Shown: positions 1 through 6,955, numbered from the stretch's first letter. The stretch: 8,268 nucleotides of DNA from Spongiicolonus versatilis (GCA_028286165.1 JAPYMU010000107.1:1-8268), one strand, 5' to 3'. Notes: generated by a model from the sequence alone, not told the origin. Program-made: numbers and translations.

Positions 1-571
1 CCCCTAACACCGCCCCGGCCGCCACCCCCCCGGCGGTGTCCAGCGCAAACGGCGACTGCAGCACTGAGTCCACCGTTACCGGAGTCGCCGCCAACGCCTC
101 CGCACTGCCGGCCACCGCCGCCGCCGCCACTGGCGGCGCCGCTAATATCACCCCGCCGGTGAACTCACCCGCTGCACTGAGCGCGTCCACCGTCCACGCC
201 GTCCCGCAGTCCACCACCACCGCCGCCGTGTCCACCATCTGGCGCGCCGCCACCAGCGCCGCCCAGCGGTCGGCGCCGAGGGCCGCCGGCGCCGTGTATT
301 GATTCACCACCCCGAACCCCCGCGCCGCCGCCGCCACCGGCTCCACCGCCATTCCCCACAACGAGTCCGCCACTTCCGCCGCCTTGGCCAAGTCCCGCGC
401 CGATGCCACCGTCACCGCCGCCACCCGCTGCGGTACCGGCAACGTTGACCATGCCGCCGCCAGTTGCGCGCTGAAGCCGGCGCCGAACTCCACCCGCGCC
501 GGCCGGGCTTCCGGCGCCGGCGCGGTGCTCCACTTGAGCGCCGAGTTGCCGAGGTCAAGGTACAGGTTCAC
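1..571 (-). CDS. coaX: Type III pantothenate kinase (CoaX), C-terminus cut by window edge
   Basis: Phosphorylates pantothenate with ATP in the cytoplasm, the first step of coenzyme A synthesis. It belongs to the ASKHA-fold CoaX/Baf family, which is unrelated to CoaA. About 190 codons are visible; family members are usually around 240-260 residues, so roughly the last quarter lies left of base 1. Visible motifs are the N-terminal phosphate loop DLGNSALKW (residues 6-14), Tyr92 followed by LGADRW (98-103), the central VVVDCGTAWTVD (118-129) and the FTGGVI turn (137-142). The start is GTG at 571-569; it overlaps the birA stop as GTGA and puts the DxGN motif at its usual distance from the N-terminus. 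The birA-coaX pairing is familiar in beta- and gammaproteobacteria and suggests translational coupling. Oddity: the segment after GGVI reads LAAPPVAA rather than the usual PG-containing loop, and the protein is unusually rich in Ala and Val. Confidence 0.9.
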   Translation of the reverse strand, partial: MNLYLDLGNSALKWSTAPAPEARPARVEFGAGFSAQLAAAWSTLPVPQRVAAVTVASARDLAKAAEVADSLWGMAVEPVAAAARGFGVVNQYTAPAALGADRWAALVAARQMVDTAAVVVDCGTAWTVDALSAAGEFTGGVILAAPPVAAAAVAGSAEALAATPVTVDSVLQSPFALDTAGGVAAGAVLG

Positions 572-1326
572 GACTCCACCAGCCGCACTTCGCCGCCGCT
601 GACGGTGAAACCGCCGCCGTCATCGTCCACCACCAGCGCGCCGGTTGCGTCCACGGTTTTAATGCGCCCGCGCCGGCCATCGGCGGTGACGACGGCGGCG
701 CCGGCGTACACATGGCGCGCCAGCCAGCCGTCCCGAAACGCGCCAAAACCCTGCGCGGCAAACTTGGCGAAGACCGCGCACCATTCATTGACCACGGCGG
801 CGGCAAGACGGTTGCGGTCCACTTTGCAGCCCAGCGCGGCCAGGTCCACGCCGCCATGGCCGGACTCCGCGCCGCCAAAACTAACATTCACGCCAACGCC
901 CACCACGGCTAAAACGCCGCCCCCCATGGCACGGCTCTGCACCAGAATTCCGCCGACCTTGCCGCGCCCGGCGGCGACCAGGTCATTCGGCCACTTGACG
1001 CCGACCTCGGTGACGCCGAGGGATTCCAGCGCGCGGCAAACGCCCACCGCCGCCGCCAGACTCAGCCCGCTGAGCGCCGCTGCCGGGGCAAACTTCCACG
1101 CCAGCGACAACAGGACGCTGCTGCCGGCCGCGGCGTGCCACGTGCGGCCCAGGCGGCCGCGGCCGGCGGTCTGCACTTCGGCGATGCACACCTCGGCATG
1201 GCGCCCCCGCGCCAGCAGCCGGGCGTTGGTGGAGTCCACCTCGCGCACCACGGTCACCGCCGCCCCGGCGGCGGCATCATTCAAGTGCGCCAGTACCGCG
1301 TCACGACTCAGCATCTCGGCGTTCAT
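568..1326 (-). CDS. birA: Biotin--[acetyl-CoA-carboxylase] ligase (BirA), catalytic form without DNA-binding domain
   Basis: Makes biotinyl-5'-AMP from biotin and ATP and transfers biotin to the acceptor lysine of biotin carboxyl carrier protein. The 252-residue protein has the substrate-binding EVDSTN (29-34), the adenylate loop QTAGRGRLGRTW (52-63), KWPNDL (111-116), KVGGIL (123-128), GVGVNV (143-148) and a C-terminal SH3-like barrel from about residue 205 (GRIKTVDATGALVVDD within it). Only about 25 residues precede the catalytic core, so the winged-helix repressor domain of E. coli BirA is absent; it should be a ligase only, not an autoregulator of biotin genes. I chose ATG 1326 because an AGGA lies 12 nt upstream and longer starts run into the divergent ispG; ATG 1314 (MLSRD) is an alternative. 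The stop overlaps the coaX start by 4 bases. Confidence 0.93.
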   Translation of the reverse strand: MNAEMLSRDAVLAHLNDAAAGAAVTVVREVDSTNARLLARGRHAEVCIAEVQTAGRGRLGRTWHAAAGSSVLLSLAWKFAPAAALSGLSLAAAVGVCRALESLGVTEVGVKWPNDLVAAGRGKVGGILVQSRAMGGGVLAVVGVGVNVSFGGAESGHGGVDLAALGCKVDRNRLAAAVVNEWCAVFAKFAAQGFGAFRDGWLARHVYAGAAVVTADGRRGRIKTVDATGALVVDDDGGGFTVSGGEVRLVES

Positions 1327-1363
1327 CAATTCAGTGTATCCTACCGTCGCCGCCGCCACCGTC
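1327..1363. promoter_or_regulatory. 37-bp divergent birA/ispG intergenic region
   Basis: This gap separates two divergent start codons and must contain, or closely flank, both transcription starts. A weak -10-like TATCCT (1337-1342, plus) would place an ispG transcript start about 14 nt before its ATG. On the minus strand TAGGAT or TACACT in the same bases could serve birA. Neither has a recognisable -35 at 16-18 bp, so the promoter call is weak. The space is too short for two complete separate promoters without reaching into the coding regions. Confidence 0.3.
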
Positions 1364-2503
1364 ATGAGCACCGTCACCCGCAACCCCACCCGCGCCGTCG
1401 CCATCGGCAGCCTCACCATCGGCGGCGGCAACCCCATCGCCGTGCAGAGCATGTGCGCCGTCGCCACCCGCGACACCGAAGCCTGCGCGGCGCAGGTGAA
1501 CCAACTCAGCGCCGCCGGCGCCGGCCTGGTGCGCATTGCGGTGGACAGCAAAGCCGACGCCGCCGCGCTCGGCGAGATTCGCGCGCGCACCGCAGGCGCC
1601 AACCTGGCCGTGGACTTGCAGGAAAACTACCGCATCGCCACGGTGTGCGCGCCGCTGGTGGACAAACTGCGCTACAACCCCGGCCACCTGTACCACCACC
1701 AGCGCGGCCGGGCGTGGCCGGACAAGGTGAAGTTCCTCGCCGACACCGCCGGCGAAAACGGCTGTGCGCTCCGCATCGGCGTGAATGGCGGCTCGGTGGA
1801 CCCGGCGTTGCGCGAGCAATTCCCGGCCGGCGACAAAGTGGCGCCCATGGTGGCCAGCGCGCTGGCGCACTGTGCGGTGCTGGACGATGCCGGCTTCACC
1901 CGCTACTGCGTTTCGCTGAAGGATTCCGACCCGGCAAAAGTGGTGGACGCCAACCGCCGCTTCGCCGGCCAGCGGCCGGAAGTGCCGCTGCACCTCGGCG
2001 TCACCGAAGCCGGCCTGCCGCCGGACGGCGTCATTAAAACGCGCATCGCGTTTGAGCAGTTAATCGGGCGCGGCATCGGCGACACCATTCGCGTGTCGCT
2101 CACTTTGCCCAACGCGCGCAAGCACGAGGAAGTGGAAGCCGGCCGCGCCATTCTGGATGACATTAAAAACAACCGCGTGCGCAGCGTGGTGCGTTTCAAC
2201 CCCGGCGGACTCAACATCATCAGTTGCCCCAGTTGCGCGCGGGTGGAAAACGAATCTTTTGTGGACCTCGCCGAAAAAGTGCGCGACCTGGCGGCCCATG
2301 CAAAAAACCACGCTGTCACCATCGCCGTGATGGGCTGCCGGGTGAACGGCCCCGGCGAAACCGATGACGCCGACCTGGGCCTGTGGTGCGGGCCGCGTTT
2401 TGTGAACCTGAAGCGCGGCGAAAAAAAAATCGGCGCCTTTCGCTACGACGAAATTCTGCCGCGCCTGAAAAAAGAACTGGACGCGATTATCAGCGCAGGG
2501 TGA
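1364..2503 (+). CDS. ispG: 4-hydroxy-3-methylbut-2-en-1-yl diphosphate synthase (IspG/GcpE)
   Basis: Converts 2-C-methyl-D-erythritol 2,4-cyclodiphosphate to HMBPP, the penultimate step of the MEP isoprenoid pathway, using a [4Fe-4S] cluster and reduced flavodoxin or ferredoxin. The 379-residue protein has an N-terminal TIM barrel (about 10-260) with PIAVQSM (24-30), RIGVNGGS (137-144), HLGVTEAG (210-217) and GIGDTIRVSL (237-246), then the cluster domain. Its expected cluster ligands are Cys288 and Cys291 (SCPSCARVE), Cys325 (MGCRVNGPGE) and Glu332. The start is ATG 1364, 10 residues before AVAIGSL, although the frame is open far upstream; no Shine-Dalgarno is visible. Oddities: VDLQENYR replaces the usual HFDYR-type segment, QSMC replaces QSMT, and YNPGHLYHH and GLWCGPRFVNLKRG are subtype features I associate with Planctomycetes-type IspG. 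It heads the operon. Near the end, codons 353-355 contain an A9 run. Confidence 0.95.
   Translation: MSTVTRNPTRAVAIGSLTIGGGNPIAVQSMCAVATRDTEACAAQVNQLSAAGAGLVRIAVDSKADAAALGEIRARTAGANLAVDLQENYRIATVCAPLVDKLRYNPGHLYHHQRGRAWPDKVKFLADTAGENGCALRIGVNGGSVDPALREQFPAGDKVAPMVASALAHCAVLDDAGFTRYCVSLKDSDPAKVVDANRRFAGQRPEVPLHLGVTEAGLPPDGVIKTRIAFEQLIGRGIGDTIRVSLTLPNARKHEEVEAGRAILDDIKNNRVRSVVRFNPGGLNIISCPSCARVENESFVDLAEKVRDLAAHAKNHAVTIAVMGCRVNGPGETDDADLGLWCGPRFVNLKRGEKKIGAFRYDEILPRLKKELDAIISAG
2421..2429 (+). other. A9 run with in-frame A AAA AAA slippery heptamer inside ispG
   Basis: Nine adenines cover codons Glu353-Lys354-Lys355-Ile356 of ispG. Bases 2422-2428 form the heptamer A AAA AAA in the zero frame, the arrangement used for -1 programmed frameshifting; A9 is also long enough for polymerase slippage. 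The -1 frame entered here has no stop until 3274-3276, the end of the HAD phosphatase gene, so a shift would join IspG residues 1-355 to a HAD-containing tail of about 282 residues. The pattern is seen directly; its use is unproven. Confidence 0.4.
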
Positions 2504-2508
2504 GGGCG

Positions 2509-3276
2509 GTGGCAACGGTCAAGGTGGCGGACAAAAGTTACGCCGTGGACGCGGTGGTGTTTGACAAGGACGGGACGCTGGTGGACTTTCATCTTTTGTG
2601 GGGCGGCCGGGTGCTTGGCGCCTGCGATGCGCTGGTGCAAAAAGCCGGCGGCGGCAAACAATTGTCGCGGGCATTGCTGCGCACCCTGGGTTACGACCAG
2701 GACGCCGGCAAAATCCACGGCAACAGCCCGTTCGCCTGCTCGCCCATGGCCAAATTGGACACCATCGCGGCGGCGGTTTTGTTCCAGCACGGTTTTCCCT
2801 GGGGCGAGGCCGAAAAATTGGTGCAGGAATCATTCGCCCCCGGCGCGCGCGGCGCGCTTTCGCCGTCACCGGCGGCGGTGAAGCCGCTGGCCGACCTGCC
2901 GAAACTTTTCGCCGCGCTCACCGCCGCCGGCCTGCAAGTGGCGGTGGCCACCAGCGACGACCGCGCGCCCACCGAAGCGGCGCTGGCGCAACTCGGCGTC
3001 GGCGGCGCGGCGCAACTGGTGCAATTGGTGGTTTGCGGCGACGACGGCCTGCCGGCCAAACCGTCGCCGCTGCTGCTGCTTGAGATCGCCGGCCGGCTCG
3101 GCGTCGCGGTGGACAAGGTGATGGTGGTCGGCGACACCGCCGCCGATTTGCGCATGGCGGCGGACGCCGGCGCGGTCGCGGTCGGCGTCCTGAGCGGCGC
3201 CGGCAGCCATGACGACATCGCGCCGTTCGCCCACGTGGTGGCGGCCGACATTAACCACATCAGCGCCACCGTCTGA
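2509..3276 (+). CDS. HAD-superfamily hydrolase, phosphoglycolate-phosphatase-like
   Basis: A cytoplasmic Mg-dependent phosphatase of the haloacid dehalogenase superfamily; the substrate cannot be read from the sequence. At 255 residues all four HAD motifs are present: motif I FDKDGT with nucleophile Asp19 and acid/base Asp21, motif II ATSD with Ser149 (the conserved Thr/Ser), motif III Lys184 in AKPSP, and motif IV VVGDTAADLRMA with Asp209 and Asp213. A helical C1-type cap lies between motifs I and II (about 28-130), as in Gph-like enzymes. The start is uncertain: GTG 2509 has GAGG three bases upstream; GTG 2500, overlapping the ispG stop as GTGA, and GTG 2524 are alternatives. Either of the first two implies coupling to ispG. 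The gene ends 2 nt before glnS. A role in clearing phosphorylated by-products is possible, but that is inference. Confidence 0.85.
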   Translation: MATVKVADKSYAVDAVVFDKDGTLVDFHLLWGGRVLGACDALVQKAGGGKQLSRALLRTLGYDQDAGKIHGNSPFACSPMAKLDTIAAAVLFQHGFPWGEAEKLVQESFAPGARGALSPSPAAVKPLADLPKLFAALTAAGLQVAVATSDDRAPTEAALAQLGVGGAAQLVQLVVCGDDGLPAKPSPLLLLEIAGRLGVAVDKVMVVGDTAADLRMAADAGAVAVGVLSGAGSHDDIAPFAHVVAADINHISATV

Positions 3277-3278
3277 GC

Positions 3279-4937
3279 ATGCCCGCGCACTTTATTCGCA
3301 AAATTATTGACGATGAGCGCGCCCGCGACGCCGCCAGCGCGGTGGTGACCCGCTTTCCGCCGGAACCCAACGGCCACTTGCACATCGGCCACGCCAAATC
3401 GGTGTGCCTTAACTTCGGCCTGGCGCGCGACTACGGCGGCGCGTGCTCCATGCGCTTTGACGACACCAACCCGTGCAAGGAAAACGCCGAGTTTGTCGCG
3501 TCCATCAAGGACGACGTGCGCTGGCTCGGCGGCGACTGGGGCGGGCGGCTGTTTTTCGCCTCGGATTATTTTGAGCGGCTGTACCAATTCGCCGTGGAGT
3601 TAATCAAAAACGGCAACGCCTACGTGTGCAGCCTCAGCGCCGAGGAAATCCGCGCCTACCGCGGCACCCTCACCGAGCCCGGCCGCGACAGTCCATGGCG
3701 CGGGCGCGGCGTGGACGAAAACCTGCAACTGTTCGCCGCCATGCGCGCCGGCAAATTCAACGACGGTGAACACGTGCTGCGCGCAAAAATTGACATGGCC
3801 TCGCCCAACATCAACATGCGCGACCCCACCCTCTACCGCATCCGCCGCGCCCGCCACCACGCCACCGGCGATGCCTGGCCCATCTACCCGCTGTACGACT
3901 TCACCCACTGTTTGTGCGACGCGCTGGAGGGCGTCACCCACTCGCTGTGCACGCTGGAGTTTGAGGACCACCGGCCGCTGTACGACTGGGTGCTGGCCCA
4001 TGTCAGCGCGCCGTGCCGCCCGCGCCAGATTGAGTTTGCGCGCCTGTCGCTGGAGTACACGGTGATGTCCAAGCGCCTGCTGGCGCGGCTGGTGGACGGC
4101 GGCCATGTGGCCGGCTGGGACGACCCGCGCATGCCCACCATCAAAGGCCTGCGGCGGCGCGGCTTCACCGCCGGCGCCATCAATGAATTCTGCAGCCGCA
4201 TCGGCGTCACCCGCAGCGACAATTTAATTGAACTGTCGCTGCTGGAAAACTGTGCCCGCGAAGATTTGGATGCAGCCGCGCCGCGCCGCATGGCGGTGCT
4301 GAATCCGCTCAAGGTCGTGATTGAAAATTATCCGGAAGGGCAAAGCGAAGAATTTGACGCGCCCGAACACCCGGCCAAACCGGACATGGGCGCGCGCAAA
4401 ATTCCGTTCTGCCGCGAGATTTACATTGAGCGCGAAGATTTCATGGAGCAGCCGGCAAAAAAATTCCACCGCCTCGCCCCGGGCCGCGAAGTGCGCCTGC
4501 GCTACGCCTGCTACATCACCTGCCGCGAAATAGTGCGCGGCGGTGACGGCGAGGCCGCCGAGTTGCGCTGCACCTACGACCCCGGGTCGCGCGGCGGCGG
4601 GACCAAAGACGGGCGCAAAGTCAAAAGCACGTTGCACTGGGTTTCCGCGCGCCATGCAGTGCGCGCCGAGGTGCGGCTGTACGAAAAATTATTTCTGCAT
4701 CCCAACCCGGCCGCCGAACTCAGCGCCGGCCGCGACTTCACCGCCGAACTCAATCCGGACTCGCTGCGCGTGCTGAAAAACTGCGCGCTGGAACCGTCAC
4801 TGGCCAATGCAAAACCGGGCGGGCGTTTTCAGTTTGAGCGCATGGGATATTTTTGCGCCGACACCGTGGACGGCGCCGCCGGCCGGCTGGTGTTCAACCG
4901 CACCGTCACTCTGCGCGAGACCAGAAAAAGCAAATGA
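3279..4937 (+). CDS. glnS: Glutaminyl-tRNA synthetase
   Basis: Class I aminoacyl-tRNA synthetase that charges tRNA-Gln with glutamine and ATP. Its presence implies the cell does not depend only on the indirect GatCAB route for Gln-tRNA. The 552 residues match the length of the E. coli enzyme (554). The Rossmann catalytic fold carries PPEPNGHLHIGHAKS (27-41, with HIGH at 35-38) and the KMSKS-loop variant VMSKR (262-266). YDFTHCLCDALEGVTHSLC (206-224) and LEFEDHRPLYDW (226-237) are typical GlnRS core sequences that separate it from GluRS. LNPLKVVIENYP (341-352) opens the two anticodon-binding beta-barrels, which run to the C-terminus. There is no YqeY-like extension. The ATG lies 2 nt after the HAD stop with no Shine-Dalgarno, and the stop overlaps the next ATG as ATGA, so it is most likely translated by coupling within the ispG operon. 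Confidence 0.97.
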   Translation: MPAHFIRKIIDDERARDAASAVVTRFPPEPNGHLHIGHAKSVCLNFGLARDYGGACSMRFDDTNPCKENAEFVASIKDDVRWLGGDWGGRLFFASDYFERLYQFAVELIKNGNAYVCSLSAEEIRAYRGTLTEPGRDSPWRGRGVDENLQLFAAMRAGKFNDGEHVLRAKIDMASPNINMRDPTLYRIRRARHHATGDAWPIYPLYDFTHCLCDALEGVTHSLCTLEFEDHRPLYDWVLAHVSAPCRPRQIEFARLSLEYTVMSKRLLARLVDGGHVAGWDDPRMPTIKGLRRRGFTAGAINEFCSRIGVTRSDNLIELSLLENCAREDLDAAAPRRMAVLNPLKVVIENYPEGQSEEFDAPEHPAKPDMGARKIPFCREIYIEREDFMEQPAKKFHRLAPGREVRLRYACYITCREIVRGGDGEAAELRCTYDPGSRGGGTKDGRKVKSTLHWVSARHAVRAEVRLYEKLFLHPNPAAELSAGRDFTAELNPDSLRVLKNCALEPSLANAKPGGRFQFERMGYFCADTVDGAAGRLVFNRTVTLRETRKSK

Positions 4938-5368
4938 AACTGCGCGACCGGGAACCGTGGATGCCGGCCGATGAATACGGTCGCTCGCTGCGCGGCCTCA
5001 GCGTCAACCTGCTGGTGCAGGACGTGGAACGCGCCCTTAAATTCCAGCGCACGGTGTTGGGCGCCGAAGTGGTGTACAGCGACCCGGACATCGCCGTCCT
5101 GCGCGCCTGCGGCGGTGAATGGATGCTGCACGCCGACCACACTTACCTCGGCCATCCCATGCACGGCATCGCCGCCAACGCCGAGGGCCGCGGCGCCGGC
5201 CTGGAAATCCGCCTCCATGGCCGCGACCCCGACGCCGCCACCGCCGCCGCGCGCAAAGCCGGCTACACCGTCCTCGCCGCCGCAGCCGACAAACCCCACG
5301 GCCTGCGCGAAGCGCACATCATTGACGAGGATGGCTATGTCTGGGTGGCGGACGTGGCGTCAAAATGA
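4934..5368 (+). CDS. VOC-superfamily (glyoxalase/bleomycin-resistance fold) protein
   Basis: A 144-residue single-copy vicinal-oxygen-chelate fold protein. The first beta-alpha-beta module begins at GLSVNLLVQDVERALKF (21-37), followed by LGAEVVYSD (42-50). The second carries LEIRLHGRD (90-98), an alpha helix over about 100-110, and the closing REAHIIDEDGYVWVAD (125-140). Glu91 and His128 sit near positions that often bind metal in this superfamily, but the assignment is not certain. VOC members include glyoxalase I, dioxygenases, epimerases and drug-binding proteins; nothing here picks one, so the substrate is unknown. Its ATG overlaps the glnS stop by 4 bases (ATGA), so it is probably co-expressed. 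The C-terminal frame stays open for 30 codons after the TGA, across the adjacent repeats. Confidence 0.85.
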   Translation: MKLRDREPWMPADEYGRSLRGLSVNLLVQDVERALKFQRTVLGAEVVYSDPDIAVLRACGGEWMLHADHTYLGHPMHGIAANAEGRGAGLEIRLHGRDPDAATAAARKAGYTVLAAAADKPHGLREAHIIDEDGYVWVADVASK

Positions 5369-5383
5369 CGGTTCAGCCTTCCG

Positions 5384-5445
5384 GAATGGTGGTTGCAACC
5401 GCAGAAGTGGTGGTTGCACCTGCAGAAACGGTGGTTCCAGCCGCT
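5384..5445. repeat. Three imperfect ~21-bp tandem repeats between convergent genes
   Basis: Three head-to-tail units lie at 5384-5403 (20 bp), 5404-5424 (21 bp) and 5425-5445 (21 bp), each close to GAA-GTGGTGGTTGCACC-GCA. They fill most of the 76-bp gap between the VOC and mltD genes and end at the mltD stop codon. The first unit contains the palindrome GGTTGCAACC (5391-5400). There is no clear stem followed by a T-run, so this does not look like a standard intrinsic terminator. The period is a multiple of three, and both flanking gene frames remain open through the repeats beyond their stops. Confidence 0.7.
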
Positions 5446-6914
5446 CAGCGGTAGACTTTAATCTTCTGCCCCGGCTTCAGCAGGCGCACGTTGTGGATGG
5501 AGTTCCAACTGCGCAACTTGGCCACATTGGTGCCGTATTTGCGGGCGATGTCCCACAGGGTGTCGCCGTTGCGGACGGTGTGCACATGGACGCCGCCGCT
5601 GCCACGGTGGGCGACGGTTTGCGCGCGGTAGGCGGCGGCGCGGATGATGCGGCCGCTGGACAAGGGGACGACCAGGCGGCGGCCGGCGCGGATGAGGTCG
5701 CCGCTCAGTTGGTTGGCGTCGCGCAGGGCCTGGATGGTGACGCCGTAGCGGTGGGCAATCACGCTTAAACTTTCGCCGGCTTTGATGTGGTGCAGGCGGG
5801 TGCGCATACGTATGGCCGGGTCCAGGGTGGCGAGGGCGTGGCGCGCCTGGGCGGTGTATTCCACCGGCACCAAAATCTCGTGCGGGCCTTCCGGATCGGT
5901 GGCCCAGCGTTGGAAAGCCGGATTCAACTTCTGGATTTCGTCAACCGCGATGCCGGAACGCTCGGCAAAAACCAGCAGGTCCAGTTGGCCGCCGGTGGGC
6001 AGCGCGGTGAAGTACGGTTTGTTGGCGATGGGCGGCAGGACCACGCCGTGCCCGGCCGGGTCGGCCACAATGGCGCGCAGGGCGATGAGTTTGGGGACGT
6101 AATGGCGGGTTTCGTTTTGCAGTTTAAGGCGGTGGAATTCGTGCGACAGGCCTTTCTTTTTGTTGCGGCGGATGGCGCGGGCGATGCCGCCCTCACCGGC
6201 GTTGTAGGCGGCCAGCGCGTGGAACCAGTCGCCGTCGAATTTTTCGTGGAGAAATTCCAGGTAGTCCAGCGCGCCCTTGGTGGCCTGCTTGACGTCGCGG
6301 CGGCCGTCATACCACCAATTCTGCTTCAGGCCGTAGTGCAGGCCGGTGGCGCGGATGAACTGCCACAGGCCGGAGGCGTGGGCAAAAGAATAGGCGTGCG
6401 GATTGTAGGCGCTTTCCACCACCGGCAGCAGCGCAAGTTCCATGGGCAGGCCGCGGCGGTCGATTTCCTCCACGATGTACGGCATGTAACGCCGCGCCCG
6501 CTTGGCGACGCGCAACAGGTACTGCTGGCGTGACGAATACCACTTCTCGTGCGCGCGGACGCTTTTGTTGTCCAAATCCGGCATGGCAAAACCGGCGCGA
6601 ATGCGCTCCCACACATCGGTGTAGACCGGCGGTGAGGGTTCGGGTTGGGGCTCGGGGGCACGGGGGGCGGAGGCAATGTGGGGCGGTTTGACGGTTTTGA
6701 CGGCAATCGCCGGGGCGCTGCCGGCGATGCCTTCGTTGTAGCGCTTGGCGGGTTTTTGCCGCGCCGCCTTCATCTCCGCCGGGGCCGGCGCCGTCACCGC
6801 CCCGCCGCCCGGCTGTGGCGGCTGAAAAACCAGTTTGCCGTCCACCATCGCGCAACTGCCCAGCGCAAGCGCAAGGGGCGGCAGCAGCAGCGGAAAAAGG
6901 AAGCGGCGGCGCAT
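5445..6914 (-). CDS. mltD: Membrane-bound lytic murein transglycosylase D, lipoprotein with two LysM domains
   Basis: Cleaves the MurNAc-GlcNAc bond of peptidoglycan to give 1,6-anhydro-muropeptides, acting in the periplasm from a membrane lipid anchor. In the 489-residue product, a basic start MRRR and a hydrophobic stretch lead to the lipobox LGSC with lipidated Cys21. A Pro/Ala-rich linker covers about 31-97. The SLT/GEWL catalytic domain spans about 120-290: LLPVVESAYNP with catalytic Glu167, SGLWQF (181-186) and the AYNAGEGG motif (236-243). After LPPIANKPYF (293-302) come LysM domains at about 375-417 and 445-488, which bind glycan chains. ATG 6914 is chosen because it gives an intact lipoprotein signal; the frame is open 88 codons further upstream but that extension has no signal features. 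No Shine-Dalgarno is present. It is monocistronic as far as seen and convergent with the VOC gene. Confidence 0.95.
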   Translation of the reverse strand: MRRRFLFPLLLPPLALALGSCAMVDGKLVFQPPQPGGGAVTAPAPAEMKAARQKPAKRYNEGIAGSAPAIAVKTVKPPHIASAPRAPEPQPEPSPPVYTDVWERIRAGFAMPDLDNKSVRAHEKWYSSRQQYLLRVAKRARRYMPYIVEEIDRRGLPMELALLPVVESAYNPHAYSFAHASGLWQFIRATGLHYGLKQNWWYDGRRDVKQATKGALDYLEFLHEKFDGDWFHALAAYNAGEGGIARAIRRNKKKGLSHEFHRLKLQNETRHYVPKLIALRAIVADPAGHGVVLPPIANKPYFTALPTGGQLDLLVFAERSGIAVDEIQKLNPAFQRWATDPEGPHEILVPVEYTAQARHALATLDPAIRMRTRLHHIKAGESLSVIAHRYGVTIQALRDANQLSGDLIRAGRRLVVPLSSGRIIRAAAYRAQTVAHRGSGGVHVHTVRNGDTLWDIARKYGTNVAKLRSWNSIHNVRLLKPGQKIKVYR

Positions 6915-6925
6915 AACGGGGGCGC

Positions 6926-6955
6926 AGTTTACCGATAATGGCGCGGTTGTGTCAA
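6926..6955 (-). promoter_or_regulatory. Sigma70-type promoter for mltD
   Basis: On the minus strand a perfect -35 hexamer TTGACA (6955-6950) is followed after 18 bp by TAAACT (6931-6926), a 4/6 match to the -10 consensus. Transcription would start near 6919-6917, only 3-5 nt before the mltD ATG at 6914, giving an almost leaderless message. The -35 is strong, but the -10 and spacing are only fair. Confidence 0.5.

Noticed and set aside
111..334. GCC/CCG triplet runs as microsatellite or regulatory repeats
   Set aside because: They are in frame within coaX and encode Ala/Val stretches. The runs are short and interrupted, as expected in a very GC-rich gene.
464..1363. Plus-strand frame running 300 codons upstream of ispG
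   Set aside because: It is antisense to birA and coaX, whose motifs are clear on the minus strand. The translation is low-complexity Pro/Ala/Arg without domains; the open frame comes from the high GC at third positions. IspG homology begins at ATG 1364.
5440..5450. CCGCTCAGCGG hairpin at the end of the repeats as a terminator
   Set aside because: The stem is 5 bp with a 1-nt loop, which is sterically implausible, and no T-run follows in either direction.
4971..5768. 265-codon plus-strand frame across the VOC gene, the repeats and the end of mltD
   Set aside because: It is a shadow frame: its first half is the VOC gene read out of frame and its last part is antisense to the LysM domains. It stays open because of base composition.
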